Shown: positions 8,858-18,176, counted from the first letter of the stretch. The stretch: DNA of 64,000 nucleotides from Bradyrhizobium semiaridum (GCF_020329505.1 NZ_JAGKJJ010000019.1:1-64000); one strand, 5' to 3'. Notes: a model not told the origin generated them from the sequence alone. Numbers and translations are program-made.

Positions 8858-9603
8858 CCGCGGCCATCCAACTCAACGCCGTCGAGAAGCGTTTCGGCAA
8901 TGTCGGCATCATCCGCGATCTCAATCTGAGCGTCGCGCGAGGTGAACGCCACGCCATCATCGGCCCGAACGGTGCCGGCAAGTCGACGACGTTCAACCTG
9001 ATCTCCGGCCACATCAAGCCGACCTCGGGCGAGATCCGCCTCAACGGCGAGGTGACCTCGGGGCTGCGGCCATTCGAGATCAACCGCCGCGGACTGTCGC
9101 GCTCGTTCCAGGTCACCAACGTGTTCGCACGCATGACGGTGTGGGAAAATGTCCGCTGCGCGGTGCTGTGGGCGACCGGCCACCGCTACGCGTTCTGGAA
9201 GAACGTCGACAACCTGCCGGAGGTGAAGCAGCGCACCGCGCAGATTCTCGACGACATCCATCTCAGCCATCGCCGCGACGTACCGGCGGGCCTGTTGACC
9301 TATGCCGAGCAGCGCGAGCTCGAGATCGGCATCACGATCGCCGGGGGCGCCAGCGTCATCATGCTGGACGAACCGACCGCGGGCATGAGCCACGCCGAGA
9401 CCGAGCGCGCCGTCGCGCTGATCCGCCGCCTCACCGAAGGACGCACCCTCGTGATCGTCGAGCACGACATGAGCGTGGTGTTCGGGCTCGCCGACCGCAT
9501 CTCGGTGCTGGTCTACGGCCACATCATCGCCTCCGGCACCCCGGAGGAAATCCGCGGCAACCCGAAGGTCAAGGAAGCCTATCTCGGCGAGGAGATCGAC
9601 TGA
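8854..9603 (+). CDS. livG: Branched-chain amino acid-type ABC ATPase (LivG-like)
   Basis: 249 residues. Walker A is canonical (GPNGAGKST, residues about 36-44), Walker B is VIMLDEPTAGMSHAE, and the switch histidine lies in VIVEHDMSVVF. The ABC signature is shortened (YAEQREL in place of LSxGQ), which is common in LivG proteins. It ends with the usual EEIRGNPKVKEAYLGEE tail. It begins inside the stop of livM (ATGA) and its stop overlaps the ATG of the livF-like gene. It energises the transporter from the cytoplasmic face as one half of an ATPase heterodimer. Confidence 0.93.
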   Translation: MTAAIQLNAVEKRFGNVGIIRDLNLSVARGERHAIIGPNGAGKSTTFNLISGHIKPTSGEIRLNGEVTSGLRPFEINRRGLSRSFQVTNVFARMTVWENVRCAVLWATGHRYAFWKNVDNLPEVKQRTAQILDDIHLSHRRDVPAGLLTYAEQRELEIGITIAGGASVIMLDEPTAGMSHAETERAVALIRRLTEGRTLVIVEHDMSVVFGLADRISVLVYGHIIASGTPEEIRGNPKVKEAYLGEEID

Positions 9604-10298
9604 TGCTCGAGGTCAGGAATCTTCACGCCTATTACGGCAAGAGCCACATTTTGCAGGGCGTCGATCTCGACATCGCGGTCGGCGAGGTCGTGAGCCTGCT
9701 CGGCCGCAACGGCGTCGGCCGCTCCACGACCGTCAAGGCGATCATGGGCGAAGTGCCGCCGCAGGGCACCATCCGCTTCAAGTGCCAGGACATTGCGGGC
9801 CTGCCGAGCCACAAGATCGCCCGCCTTGGCCTCGGCTATGTGCCGGAGCATCGCGACATCTTTCCGGGACTGACGGTTCGGCAGAATTTGATCCTCGGCG
9901 TCAAGGACCCACGCCGGCCCGGCAAGTGGCGGCCGCAGGAGATGCTCGACATGTTCCCGAACCTCGCCGCGCGCGCCGACACCCCGGCGGGCGTGCTGTC
10001 GGGTGGCGAGAAGCAGATGCTGACCATCTGCCGCACGCTGCTCGGCGACCCCGAATTGATGATGATCGACGAGCCGACCGAAGGTCTGGCGCCGCTGATC
10101 GTGCAGCAGGTCGGCGAGCTGATTGCGCGGATCGCCAAGGCCGGCGTCGCCATCCTGTTGGTCGAACAGAAGCTGTCGATCGCGATGAAGATCTCGAACC
10201 GGGTCTACATCATGGGCCACGGCCGCGTCGTGTTCGAAGGCACGCCCGACGAGCTCAAGTCCAACGCGGCCGTTCGCGAGGAATGGCTGGAGGTGTGA
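9603..10298 (+). CDS. livF: Branched-chain amino acid-type ABC ATPase (LivF-like) with altered Walker A
   Basis: 231 residues from ATG at 9603, which overlaps the stop of livG. LivF features are clear: MLEVRNLHAYYGKSHILQGV at the start, signature LSGGEKQML, Walker B MMIDEPTEGLAP, and LLVEQKLSIAM. The Walker A loop reads GRNGVGRST (residues 34-42), so the normally invariant lysine is arginine at position 40. The DNA reads unambiguously (GGC CGC TCC). The canonical partner LivG could carry most ATP hydrolysis. Last gene of the operon; a convergent carboxylase gene ends 62 bp away. Confidence 0.92.
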   Translation: MLEVRNLHAYYGKSHILQGVDLDIAVGEVVSLLGRNGVGRSTTVKAIMGEVPPQGTIRFKCQDIAGLPSHKIARLGLGYVPEHRDIFPGLTVRQNLILGVKDPRRPGKWRPQEMLDMFPNLAARADTPAGVLSGGEKQMLTICRTLLGDPELMMIDEPTEGLAPLIVQQVGELIARIAKAGVAILLVEQKLSIAMKISNRVYIMGHGRVVFEGTPDELKSNAAVREEWLEV

Positions 10299-10306
10299 GC
10301 CTCGTC

Positions 10307-10346
10307 ATTGCGAGCCAACGGGTCGCGCGAATGCGCGCCCGATGAC
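10307..10346. terminator. Hairpin between convergent operons (partial dispersed repeat)
   Basis: The 62-bp gap between the liv-type operon and the convergent carboxylase gene contains CATTGCGAG followed by GGGTCGCGCGAATGCGCGCCC. The latter folds into a GC-rich stem with a GAAT loop. The sequence looks like a truncated copy of the repeat at 42879-42991. It could act as a bidirectional terminator, although no T-run follows on either strand. Confidence 0.45.
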
Positions 10347-10360
10347 AGCCTCGGTAAGAT

Positions 10361-13300
10361 TTACGCCGGCCGGATCAACGCCACGACGTCGCCCGCACGC
10401 AGCGTCTGGCCAGGCTTGACCGGCACCGACGCGATGCGGCCCGCGCTGGGTGCGTGCACGTTGATCTCCATCTTCATGGATTCGATGATCGCCAGCACGT
10501 CGCCGGCCGCGATCTCCGTGCCCTCCTCGACCAGGATTTTCCAGATGTTGCCCGGCACCTCCGAGAACGCGCCGACCTGACCGTCGGGAATGCCTGTCGC
10601 GGCGACACCTGCATCGATCGATTCCACCGGCGCCTCGTCGAGCTTCATCTCACGCCAGCGCCTGCGCTCGGCATCGAACGCGGCCTGCTGGGTCGCCTTG
10701 AACGCGGCGATCGACGGCCGTGCCTCGGCCAATCCTTTCGCGTAATTGGCGTAGGAGAACGTATCCTCCTCGATCCTGATGTCGTACTGCCCGTGCGGGA
10801 ATGCAGCACGGGCGTCCGTGAGCTCGTCGGCATCGACCGGGAAGAAGCGGATCTTGTCGAAGAACCGCAGCAGCCAGGGATGACCCGGCTTGAACACGCT
10901 GGTCGTGCGCCAGCTGTTCCACACCTGGATGGTGCGGCCGAACAGCTGGTAGCCGCCCGGCCCTTCCATGCCGTAGATACACATATAGGCGCCGCCGATG
11001 CCCACCGCGTTCTCCGGCGTCCAGGTGCGCGCCGGGTTGTACTTGGTAGTCACCAGCCGGTGCCGCGGGTCGAGCGGCGTCGCCACCGGCGCGCCGAGAT
11101 AGACGTCGCCGAGACCAAGCACGAGATAGTCAGCGTCGAACACGATGCGGCGAACATCGTCCTCGCCGGCGAGACCGTTGATGCGCCGGATGAACTCGAC
11201 ATTCGACGGGCACCATGGCGCATCCGGCCGCACCAGCTCCTGGTACTTCTGCATCGCCAGCTCGGCCTGCGGATCGCGCCACGACAGCGGCAGATGCACG
11301 GTGCGGCTCGGCACCCGCATCGCGTCGACCGGCGGCAATTCGCGCTCGATCCGCCGCAGCACGTCGAGCAGTTTTTGCCGCGACAGCGCGGCGCCATCGT
11401 AGTGAATTTGCAGCGAGCGGATGCCGGGCGTCAGATCGACCAGGCCCGGAAGCTTCGCCTCTTGCAGCGCCTGCGCCAGCACATGCACGCGCAGCCGCAG
11501 GGCGATGTCGAGCTCCATCGGGCCGTATTCGACCAAAAGATTGTCATCGCCGGCGCGGCGATAGACCACCGGGATCGGGCCGTCATCGTTGCGGCCGACG
11601 ACGGCCGCGCCGAGCTCGGGCGCCTTGAGGATCGTCGGGCCGGCGACCGGATCGTCACGCCTGACAGCCACGAACCGCACGGTGTCCCCGGGCTTGAGCT
11701 GCCCGATCTTCCAGAGCTCGTCGCGCGCGACCACCGCCGGACAGACGAAGCCGCCGAGGCTCGGTCCGTCAGGGCCGAGGATGATCGGCATGTCGCCGGT
11801 GAAATCAATCGAGCCGACCGCATAGGCGTTGTCGTGGATGTTCGACGGATGCAGCCCGGCCTCGCCGCCGTCGACGCGTGCCCAACGCGGCTTCGGACCG
11901 ATCAGCCGCACGCCGGTGCGGGCGCTATTGAAATGCACCTCGTAGCTCGCCGCGAACAGCGTCTCGATATCCTCGTCGGTGAAGAAGTCCGGCGCACCGT
12001 GCGGCCCGTAGATCACGCCGATCTCCCATGCCGATGTCAGCTCGGGCCGCTCGCTCTCCGGCGCGCGGCGCGGCGCTGCAAGGCCCGGCGGCTCCGCCCC
12101 GATATGCAGCACGTCACCCGCCTTCAGCGATCCGGTCGCGTGGCCGCCAAAGGCGCCGAGCGCGAACACGGCGCGCGAGCCGAGCATCTCGGGCACGTCG
12201 AAGCCACCGCGCACGGCGAGATATGCGCGCTGGCCGGCGCCCTGAATACTGCCGATCGAAAGCGTCTGCCCCGCGCGAATCGCGACCGGCTCGTGGTGCG
12301 CGACCTCTACGCCGTCGAGCGAGACCTTCATCCGCGCGCCCGCAAGCGCCACGGTCGCATCAGTGTTGAAGCGCAGCGTCGGCCCGTTGACGGTCAGCTC
12401 CAGCGCGGTGGTCGTCTCGGGGTTGCCGACGACGCGGTTGGCGAGGCGGAACGAGCACTCGTCCATCGGGCCGCTCGGCGGTACGCCGACGTGCCAGAGA
12501 TGCAACCGGCCGGGCAATTCCTGAATGCCGCTCTGCGCACCGGGCGCGACGACGTCGATGGTGCGCGGACGATATGCGAAGTCACCGAGCACGCTGGTCG
12601 CCACCTCGCCGCTGCGGAACACGTCGGAGGCCGCGATGGCACGCAGATAGCCGAGATTGGTCTCGATGCCGGCAACGATCGTGTGGTCCAGCGCGTCGCT
12701 CAGCCTTGCGATCGCTGCCTCGCGCGTCTCGGCCGAGACGATGATCTTGGCCAGCATCGGATCGTAGAACGGCGTCACCTCGGTGCCGGTCTCGATCCAG
12801 CCGTCGATCCGCGCATCCGGCGAGAACGCGACGGACGTCAGGCGGCCCGCGCTCGGGCGAAAAGCGGCGCCCGGGTTCTCGGCGTAGAGCCGGACCTCGA
12901 TCGCCGCGCCCTTCGGGGTGAGCGCGTCCGCCTTGTTCAGCACGTCCTCGCCCGCCGCCTGCCGGATCATCCATTCGACGAGGTCGACACCGTAGACCTG
13001 CTCGGTGACGGGATGCTCGACCTGCAGGCGGGTGTTGACCTCGAGGAAGTAAAAATCCTCGCGCGAGACGTCGTAGATGAACTCGACGGTGCCTGCGGAT
13101 TCGTACGACACGGCCTTGCCGAGCGAGACCGCGGCAGCATGCAGCCGCCGCCTGACGTCCGCGGAAAGTCCCGGCGCCGGCGTTTCCTCGAAGACCTTCT
13201 GGTTGCGCCGCTGCAGCGAGCAGTCGCGCTCGCCGAGCGCCACCACGCCACCCTTGCCATTGCCGAAGATCTGCACCTCGATGTGGCGCGCCCGGGCGAC

Positions 13301-13903
13301 GAACCGCTCGAGATAGACCCGCGCATCGCCGAAGCTGGCGCGCGCCGTGCGCTGCACGGACTCGAACCGCTCGCGCAGCGTCGCCGCATCGTGGCAGAGC
13401 TGCATGCCGATGCCGCCGCCGCCCGCGGTGCTCTTCAGCATCACGGGATAGCCGATCGCCTCCGCCTGCGCGATCGCCTCATCGACCGTCTCCAGCAGGC
13501 CCGAGCCCGGCAGCAGCGCTACGCCGCTTTTCTCGGCGATGGCACGGGCCTTGTGTTTCAGCCCGAAGGCGTCGAGATGCTCCGGCCGCGGGCCGATGAA
13601 CTTGATGCCGTGCTCCGCCAACCGCTCGGCGAAGCGGCGGTTCTCCGACAGGAAGCCGTAGCCGGGATGCACCGCCTGCGCACCTGTCCGAAGACAGGCC
13701 GCCATGATCGCATCGACGTTCAGGTAGCTCTCGGCGGCCGACGCCGGGCCGATCCGCACCGCCTCGTCGGCATCGAGCACCGGCCGGGTGAAGCGGTCGG
13801 CGTCGGAATAGACCGCGACCGAAGCGATGCCCATGCACCGCAACGTTCTGCCGATCCGCCCGGCGATTTCGCCGCGGTTGGCAATCAGGACCTTGCTGAA
13901 CAT
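10361..13903 (-). CDS. Biotin-dependent carboxylase, urea carboxylase family; probable guanidine carboxylase
   Basis: 1180 residues. Biotin carboxylase domain at about 1-450 (FSKVLIANRGEIAGRIGRT; Gly-rich loop STAGGGGIGMQL; FYFLEVNTRLQVEHPVTE). An AHS2-like carboxyltransferase part follows at about 470-780 (GIQELPGRLHLWHVGVPPSG), then an AHS1-like part at about 790-1010 (GGAYMCIYGMEGPGGYQLFG). The biotinyl domain is C-terminal, with ESMKM and biotinylated lysine 1144. This is the urea carboxylase architecture without a fused allophanate hydrolase. Family members encoded with two DUF1989 proteins and a guanidine-I riboswitch are now known to carboxylate guanidine. Both are present here, so guanidine carboxylase is favoured over urea carboxylase. 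It begins 3 bases after the upstream DUF1989 gene. Confidence 0.9.
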   Translation of the reverse strand: MFSKVLIANRGEIAGRIGRTLRCMGIASVAVYSDADRFTRPVLDADEAVRIGPASAAESYLNVDAIMAACLRTGAQAVHPGYGFLSENRRFAERLAEHGIKFIGPRPEHLDAFGLKHKARAIAEKSGVALLPGSGLLETVDEAIAQAEAIGYPVMLKSTAGGGGIGMQLCHDAATLRERFESVQRTARASFGDARVYLERFVARARHIEVQIFGNGKGGVVALGERDCSLQRRNQKVFEETPAPGLSADVRRRLHAAAVSLGKAVSYESAGTVEFIYDVSREDFYFLEVNTRLQVEHPVTEQVYGVDLVEWMIRQAAGEDVLNKADALTPKGAAIEVRLYAENPGAAFRPSAGRLTSVAFSPDARIDGWIETGTEVTPFYDPMLAKIIVSAETREAAIARLSDALDHTIVAGIETNLGYLRAIAASDVFRSGEVATSVLGDFAYRPRTIDVVAPGAQSGIQELPGRLHLWHVGVPPSGPMDECSFRLANRVVGNPETTTALELTVNGPTLRFNTDATVALAGARMKVSLDGVEVAHHEPVAIRAGQTLSIGSIQGAGQRAYLAVRGGFDVPEMLGSRAVFALGAFGGHATGSLKAGDVLHIGAEPPGLAAPRRAPESERPELTSAWEIGVIYGPHGAPDFFTDEDIETLFAASYEVHFNSARTGVRLIGPKPRWARVDGGEAGLHPSNIHDNAYAVGSIDFTGDMPIILGPDGPSLGGFVCPAVVARDELWKIGQLKPGDTVRFVAVRRDDPVAGPTILKAPELGAAVVGRNDDGPIPVVYRRAGDDNLLVEYGPMELDIALRLRVHVLAQALQEAKLPGLVDLTPGIRSLQIHYDGAALSRQKLLDVLRRIERELPPVDAMRVPSRTVHLPLSWRDPQAELAMQKYQELVRPDAPWCPSNVEFIRRINGLAGEDDVRRIVFDADYLVLGLGDVYLGAPVATPLDPRHRLVTTKYNPARTWTPENAVGIGGAYMCIYGMEGPGGYQLFGRTIQVWNSWRTTSVFKPGHPWLLRFFDKIRFFPVDADELTDARAAFPHGQYDIRIEEDTFSYANYAKGLAEARPSIAAFKATQQAAFDAERRRWREMKLDEAPVESIDAGVAATGIPDGQVGAFSEVPGNIWKILVEEGTEIAAGDVLAIIESMKMEINVHAPSAGRIASVPVKPGQTLRAGDVVALIRPA

Positions 13904-13906
13904 GCT

Positions 13907-14545
13907 TCAAGCCTCCGGCTCGAAGATCGTGACCTGCACGGGCGTCGGGAAGAAGCCGTTGCAGGGATTGTTGATCTGCGGGCAGTTCGAGATCACGCAC
14001 AGCACGTCCATCTCGGCGACCAGCTCGATCGCATCTCCCGGCCTGGAGACGCCGTCGACCACGGTGAAATTGCCCGCGGGATCGATCGGCACGTTCATGA
14101 AGAAGTTGAGGTTCGGCACGATATCGCGCTTTGACAGACCGTGCTTGGCCCCCTCCAGCACGAAGTTCTCGCGGCAGGCGTGCTGGTAGCGGGTCTGGTG
14201 GCCGAACCGCACCGTGTTGCTTTCGCAGGAGCAGGCGCCGGCCGAGGTGTCGTGCAGGCCGCAACTGTCGGCGGTGACGCGCAGCATCACGCGGCCCTCG
14301 CTGGACATGATGCGGGTGCCGAGCCCGACATAGGCCGAGCCCTGCGTGCGCAACGTATCCTGGCCGCTGTAGCGCTCGCCGAAATCGTCGGCGCAGTAGA
14401 ACAGCGTATCGACCGCTTGCTGGCCATGGCTGTCCGTTATGCGCAGCGTCTGCCCCTTTCGGATGATGGCCGACCACGACTTGCGCGCGGGAATTTCAGC
14501 GTCGAGCACGATGCGGATGCCGGGATGAAGGGCTAGCGTGATCAT
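13907..14545 (-). CDS. DUF1989 protein (urea-carboxylase-associated 2); probable carboxyguanidine deiminase subunit
   Basis: 212 residues. DUF1989 features include IPARKSWSAIIRKGQTLRIT, DTLFYCADD, cysteine-rich CGLHDTSAGACSCE, NFFMNVPIDPAGNF and SNCPQINNPCNGFFPT. Cysteines and histidines in these blocks probably bind metal. The family was long called urea-carboxylase-associated protein 2. Published biochemistry on such pairs showed that the two DUF1989 proteins together deiminate carboxyguanidine to allophanate. That role here follows from family and context (paralogue immediately upstream, carboxylase immediately downstream). Its ATG overlaps the stop of the upstream gene. Confidence 0.85.
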   Translation of the reverse strand: MITLALHPGIRIVLDAEIPARKSWSAIIRKGQTLRITDSHGQQAVDTLFYCADDFGERYSGQDTLRTQGSAYVGLGTRIMSSEGRVMLRVTADSCGLHDTSAGACSCESNTVRFGHQTRYQHACRENFVLEGAKHGLSKRDIVPNLNFFMNVPIDPAGNFTVVDGVSRPGDAIELVAEMDVLCVISNCPQINNPCNGFFPTPVQVTIFEPEA

Positions 14546-15387
14546 GGCGCGGCTCCTTGCAGCATGTCGCCGAGATACAGCGCGTTGTTTTCGAAGGCGC
14601 GGACCGCCTCCGCGGTCGCGGTGCGGCAGAGATCGTCGGCTTGCGGGACATCTGCGCGATAGCGCACGACCTCAACGCTCCCTTGCGGATAGGACGCGAC
14701 GGGATCGAGCGGATGCGGACAGTTCGACAGCGCGATCAAGAGATCCATCTCGGCGCGCAAATCGACGAAATCCCCCTTGTGTCGCCGTCCCTCGTTCCAG
14801 AGGAATTTTCCCTCGCCATCGACCGCGACCGGCGCGAAGAAGCTGACGCAGGGATGCACATCGCGGCGGTCGAGCCCGAGCTTGGCCGCGGCGAGGATGA
14901 AATTGTCCCGCGTGTTGCGAAAGTGACCGTCGCCATATTTTGCCTGGTTGGTCGCTGCGGTGGAGCCACCGACCAGCGTGTCGTGCGCGGCGCTTGTGTC
15001 CTCGGTGAGGCCGAGCAGCGCCCGCCCCATGTCCGAGAGCAGCACGCGGCCCTTCTGCAGCCGTGCCGCCCACTGCACCTTGATCGTATCAGCGTGATTG
15101 AGCCGCTCGGTGGGATCGGCGGCGTTCCACGCCAGCAGGCTGACGGTGGATGTCCCCGATGTGTTGGCGAGACGCAGCGCCTCGCCGCGGTTCAGCCGCG
15201 TCGTCCAGTACCAGCCGGACGGAATGGTCTCGCGGTGAATGACCGTCGCGGCGTCGATCGGCGTGGCATCGCGGGAAGTCGGCGCCGGCAGCGCACGCGG
15301 CGCGTGCTCCTGTCCTGCGGCCTTCAGTTCATTGTATCGCCGCGCATGCGCTGCGATCTCGGCCTTCTGTTCCTCGGTGAGGATCAT
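14542..15387 (-). CDS. DUF1989 protein (urea-carboxylase-associated 1); probable carboxyguanidine deiminase subunit
   Basis: 281 residues from ATG at 15387. That start is chosen over longer upstream frames because it overlaps the stop of the ATPase gene (ATGA), the operon's repeated pattern, and gives a normal N-terminus (MILTEEQKAEIAAHARRYNE). DUF1989 blocks include PSGWYWTTRLNRGEALRLAN, DTSAAHDTLVGGSTAATN, HPCVSFFAPVAVDGEGKF and LSNCPHPLDPVASYPQG. It is the larger partner of the DUF1989 pair and would act with the downstream subunit on carboxyguanidine. The two proteins are related to each other over most of their length, so they are probably ancient duplicates. Confidence 0.85.
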   Translation of the reverse strand: MILTEEQKAEIAAHARRYNELKAAGQEHAPRALPAPTSRDATPIDAATVIHRETIPSGWYWTTRLNRGEALRLANTSGTSTVSLLAWNAADPTERLNHADTIKVQWAARLQKGRVLLSDMGRALLGLTEDTSAAHDTLVGGSTAATNQAKYGDGHFRNTRDNFILAAAKLGLDRRDVHPCVSFFAPVAVDGEGKFLWNEGRRHKGDFVDLRAEMDLLIALSNCPHPLDPVASYPQGSVEVVRYRADVPQADDLCRTATAEAVRAFENNALYLGDMLQGAAP

Positions 15388-16217
15388 GAGTGCTCCTTCA
15401 AGACGAGAGCGCCGGGCCGTCCCGGCTGATGCTCCTTGCTTGACCGGGTCGTCCCGGCCGGAGCTGGATCGATGCTGGTCCGCGGCTCGGCGGTGCGGCG
15501 CGGAAAGATTTCGAGGTCGCGCGACACGGTGGCGCCGTAGCGCTCGCGCTCCTCCGGCCGGTTGCGCTGCCGCTCCAGCGCGATCACGCGCGTCGCGAGC
15601 CCGAAAGCCTCGCTGAGATCGTGCGTCACCATCACGACGGTCAGATTGGTCTCGTTCCAGAGCCGCTTCATCAACACGTGGATGTCGGCGCGGATACCGG
15701 GATCGAGCGCGCCGAACGGCTCGTCGAGCAGCAGGATCTTCGGCCCGCGCATGATCGCTTGCGCCAAAGCGAGGCGCTGTTGCATGCCGCCCGACAGCGC
15801 GGACGGATACTTGGTCTCCTGCCCGGCCAGCCCGACCTCGGCAAGCAGCTTCATCGCATCGTCGGCCGCGGCGCGGCGGGTCGCCCCGAACAGCCGGCCG
15901 AGCCATCGGGCGTCGCGCAATTCGCGGCCGAGCATGACGTTCTGGAGCACCGTCAGGTGCGGAAACACCGAGTAGCGCTGGAACACGACACCGCGGTCGG
16001 CGTCGGGCTCCGCGGGCAGCACCTTGCTGTTGACCAGGATCTGCCCGCGCGACGGCTGCTCCTCGCCGAGCAGCATTCTGAGCAGCGTGGTCTTGCCGCA
16101 GCCGGACGGGCCGACCAGCGCGATGAACGCGCGCGGCTCGACCTCCATCGTGATGCGTTCGAGCACGATGTGATCACCGTATTCCTTCCAGACGTCGTCG
16201 AAGCGGATCGCGCTCAT
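15384..16217 (-). CDS. ABC transporter ATPase, guanidine/urea-carboxylase operon
   Basis: 277 residues of nitrate/taurine-type import ATPase: Walker A GPSGCGKTT (about 35-43), signature LSGGMQQRLALAQA, Walker B ILLLDEPFGALDP, and switch histidine in VVMVTHDLSEAFGLA. A C-terminal extension of about 45 residues (ERERYGATVSRDLEIFPRR onwards) is polar and probably unstructured. It overlaps the permease gene upstream and the DUF1989 gene downstream by four bases each. With the permease and binding protein it forms a high-affinity importer; the substrate, by context, is probably guanidine. Confidence 0.9.
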   Translation of the reverse strand: MSAIRFDDVWKEYGDHIVLERITMEVEPRAFIALVGPSGCGKTTLLRMLLGEEQPSRGQILVNSKVLPAEPDADRGVVFQRYSVFPHLTVLQNVMLGRELRDARWLGRLFGATRRAAADDAMKLLAEVGLAGQETKYPSALSGGMQQRLALAQAIMRGPKILLLDEPFGALDPGIRADIHVLMKRLWNETNLTVVMVTHDLSEAFGLATRVIALERQRNRPEERERYGATVSRDLEIFPRRTAEPRTSIDPAPAGTTRSSKEHQPGRPGALVLKEHS

Positions 16218-17032
16218 TCCGCCCTCACCGACGCGAACCAGGGAAACGCCTTTCGTTGCAGCAGGCGCAGGCCGACATCGATCAGGAACGCCAGGAGCGT
16301 GATCCAGGCAACGTAGGGGATGATGACATCCATCGCGAGATAGCGCCGCACCAGGAAGATGCGGTAGCCGAGCCCGGAGTCGGAGGCGATCGCCTCGGCC
16401 GCAATCAGGAACAGCCAGGCCGGCCCGAGTTGCAGCCGCAGCACGTCGATCAGCCGCGGCAGCGTTTGCGGCATCGCGACGCGCAGCGCGATCTGCCAGG
16501 TCGAGGCACCGAGTGTTTGCGCCTTGACGATCTGCTCGCGCGGCAGCTCCTGCACCTTCATGGCGAGGTCCCGGATCATGCAGGGCAACGTCCCGATCAC
16601 AATCAGCGCGATCTTAGAGTTCTCACCCAATCCCATCACGATGAACAGGATCGGCAGCAGCGCCAGCGGCGGCACCATCGAGGTCACCGACACGAACGGC
16701 CCGAGCAGCGCATTGGCGCCCGGCAACAGGCCGATCACGATGCCGAGGATCAGCGCTGCGACCGTCGAGATCGCCAGCGCCGAGCCGAGCCGGCCGAGGC
16801 TCGCGACCGTGTCCGAGGCCATCAGATAGTTTCCGGAGCGCGGATCGGCCTCGAACGCCATCTGCTTGACGGCCTGCACCATGCTAGGCAGCGCCGGCAG
16901 CAGCTTGTCGTTCGGGTTCTGCGCGAGCCTCGCGCTGGAGCCGGCGAAGTACGCGATTGCGACCAGCAGAAACGGCACCGCGAGAAGATAGAATCGCGTC
17001 TGCCGGCCTGGCCGTAGGTTCACAAGTCGCAT
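16214..17032 (-). CDS. ABC transporter permease, guanidine/urea-carboxylase operon
   Basis: 272 residues, inner-membrane permease of the BPD_transp_1 type. An N-terminal membrane segment (FYLLAVPFLLVAIAYFAG) is followed by a periplasmic stretch and about five more hydrophobic segments. The cytoplasmic coupling loop is recognisable in AQTLGASTWQIALRVAMPQT (EAA-type motif), which contacts the ATPase. It begins 41 bp after the binding-protein gene and overlaps the ATPase gene. One permease gene suggests a homodimeric channel. Substrate is inferred from the operon. Confidence 0.9.
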   Translation of the reverse strand: MRLVNLRPGRQTRFYLLAVPFLLVAIAYFAGSSARLAQNPNDKLLPALPSMVQAVKQMAFEADPRSGNYLMASDTVASLGRLGSALAISTVAALILGIVIGLLPGANALLGPFVSVTSMVPPLALLPILFIVMGLGENSKIALIVIGTLPCMIRDLAMKVQELPREQIVKAQTLGASTWQIALRVAMPQTLPRLIDVLRLQLGPAWLFLIAAEAIASDSGLGYRIFLVRRYLAMDVIIPYVAWITLLAFLIDVGLRLLQRKAFPWFASVRAE

Positions 17033-17072
17033 GGAGCAGCTCCTGCGTGAGGCGATGCGTCAGGGCGTGCCT

Positions 17073-18146
17073 TCAGAGCTTGCCCTTGGCGGCTTCGTCC
17101 ATATAGGTCGGGTCGAAGCGCAGCTTGACGTTCGACTTGTCGCCCAGCACCGACTTGTCGGCGAGCTCGATGCCGACGGCGTCGGCCGATTTCGCGCCCT
17201 TGCCGAGCAGGTCCTTCTCGAACAGGAACTTGCGGACACGGTCCATCGTCATACCGACCGTTTTGCTGCGCGTGAAGGCTTCGGCATCCGCCGCCTTGTC
17301 GAACAGCTTCGTGGAGGCGAGCTGGCTGTCGAAGCCGGCGAGATCGGTGCCGGAGGCCTTGGCCATCGCCTCCTTGGCAGCCTTTGCCGCGGGATCGTTC
17401 GCGGTCATTTTGGAGATGGTCTCATACCAGATGCCGACCAGCGCCTTGGCGAAGGCAGGATTGTCCTTCGCCACCTCGGTGTTCACGACCATCAGGTCCA
17501 TGATCTCGCCGGGGATCTGCGAAGAATCGAACACCTTCCTGGCGTCGGGCGAGCCGAGGATTTCCGTCACGATCGGATTCCAGGTCACGACCGCGCTCAC
17601 GTCGGCCGTCTTGTAGGCGGCGGCCATGTCGGCATCCGACGTATTGACGACCTTGACGTCCTTCTCGCTCAGCTTGCTGCTTTCGAGCGCGCGCGCCAGG
17701 AGATAATGCGACACCGAGAATTCGACGAGGTTGACGCTCTGCCCCTTGATCGCGGCGAGATCGGTCTTGTTCTTGAGGATCACGGCATCATTGCCGTTGG
17801 AGAAATCGCCCATCACGATCGCGGTGGTGTCGACGCCGCCGGCTGCGGGGATCGACAGCGCATCCATGTTGGTGATGGTGACGGCATCGAAGCCGCCGGC
17901 GGTGTACTGGTTGATCGACTCGACGTAGTCGTTGAATTGCTTGACCTCGATCGCGATGCCGTATTTGTCCGCCCACTTCTTGACGATGCCGGTGTCGGCC
18001 GCATAGCCCCACGGCATCCACCCGACATAAATCGACCAGGCGACCTTGAAGTTTTTCTTCGGCGCGGCGTCGGCGGCCGAAATTGCCGCGAGAACGGCCA
18101 CGCAGCCGATGACCACAGAGCGGAGGAAGAAAGCGAGCTTGTTCAT
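17073..18146 (-). CDS. ABC transporter periplasmic binding protein, guanidine/urea-carboxylase operon
   Basis: 357 residues from ATG at 18146; GAGGG lies 7 bases upstream, so the longer frame from 18164 is rejected. A signal peptide (MNKLAFFLRSVVIGCVAVLA, cut near residue 27) precedes KKNFKVAWSIYVGWMPWGYA, typical of NMT1/TauA/SsuA-like binding proteins. The closest named group I know is the periplasmic protein of urea carboxylase regions (TIGR03427-type). It is the first gene after a guanidine-I riboswitch, so guanidine is the likeliest ligand. Aromatic residues near the start of the mature protein (W-SIYVGWMPW) may contribute to cation binding (speculation). Confidence 0.9.
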   Translation of the reverse strand: MNKLAFFLRSVVIGCVAVLAAISAADAAPKKNFKVAWSIYVGWMPWGYAADTGIVKKWADKYGIAIEVKQFNDYVESINQYTAGGFDAVTITNMDALSIPAAGGVDTTAIVMGDFSNGNDAVILKNKTDLAAIKGQSVNLVEFSVSHYLLARALESSKLSEKDVKVVNTSDADMAAAYKTADVSAVVTWNPIVTEILGSPDARKVFDSSQIPGEIMDLMVVNTEVAKDNPAFAKALVGIWYETISKMTANDPAAKAAKEAMAKASGTDLAGFDSQLASTKLFDKAADAEAFTRSKTVGMTMDRVRKFLFEKDLLGKGAKSADAVGIELADKSVLGDKSNVKLRFDPTYMDEAAKGKL

Positions 18147-18176
18147 TGCCGATCCCTCTTGCAAAAATTCACAAAG

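Noticed and set aside
10454..14134. 1226-codon open frame antisense to the carboxylase gene
   Set aside because: Same reason: a complement-strand shadow of a well-supported carboxylase with repetitive R/H/D/V composition.
10361..18146. Reading the operon as dedicated urea utilisation
   Set aside because: No urease or allophanate hydrolase is adjacent, while the riboswitch and the DUF1989 pair point to guanidine. Urea as a side substrate is not excluded.
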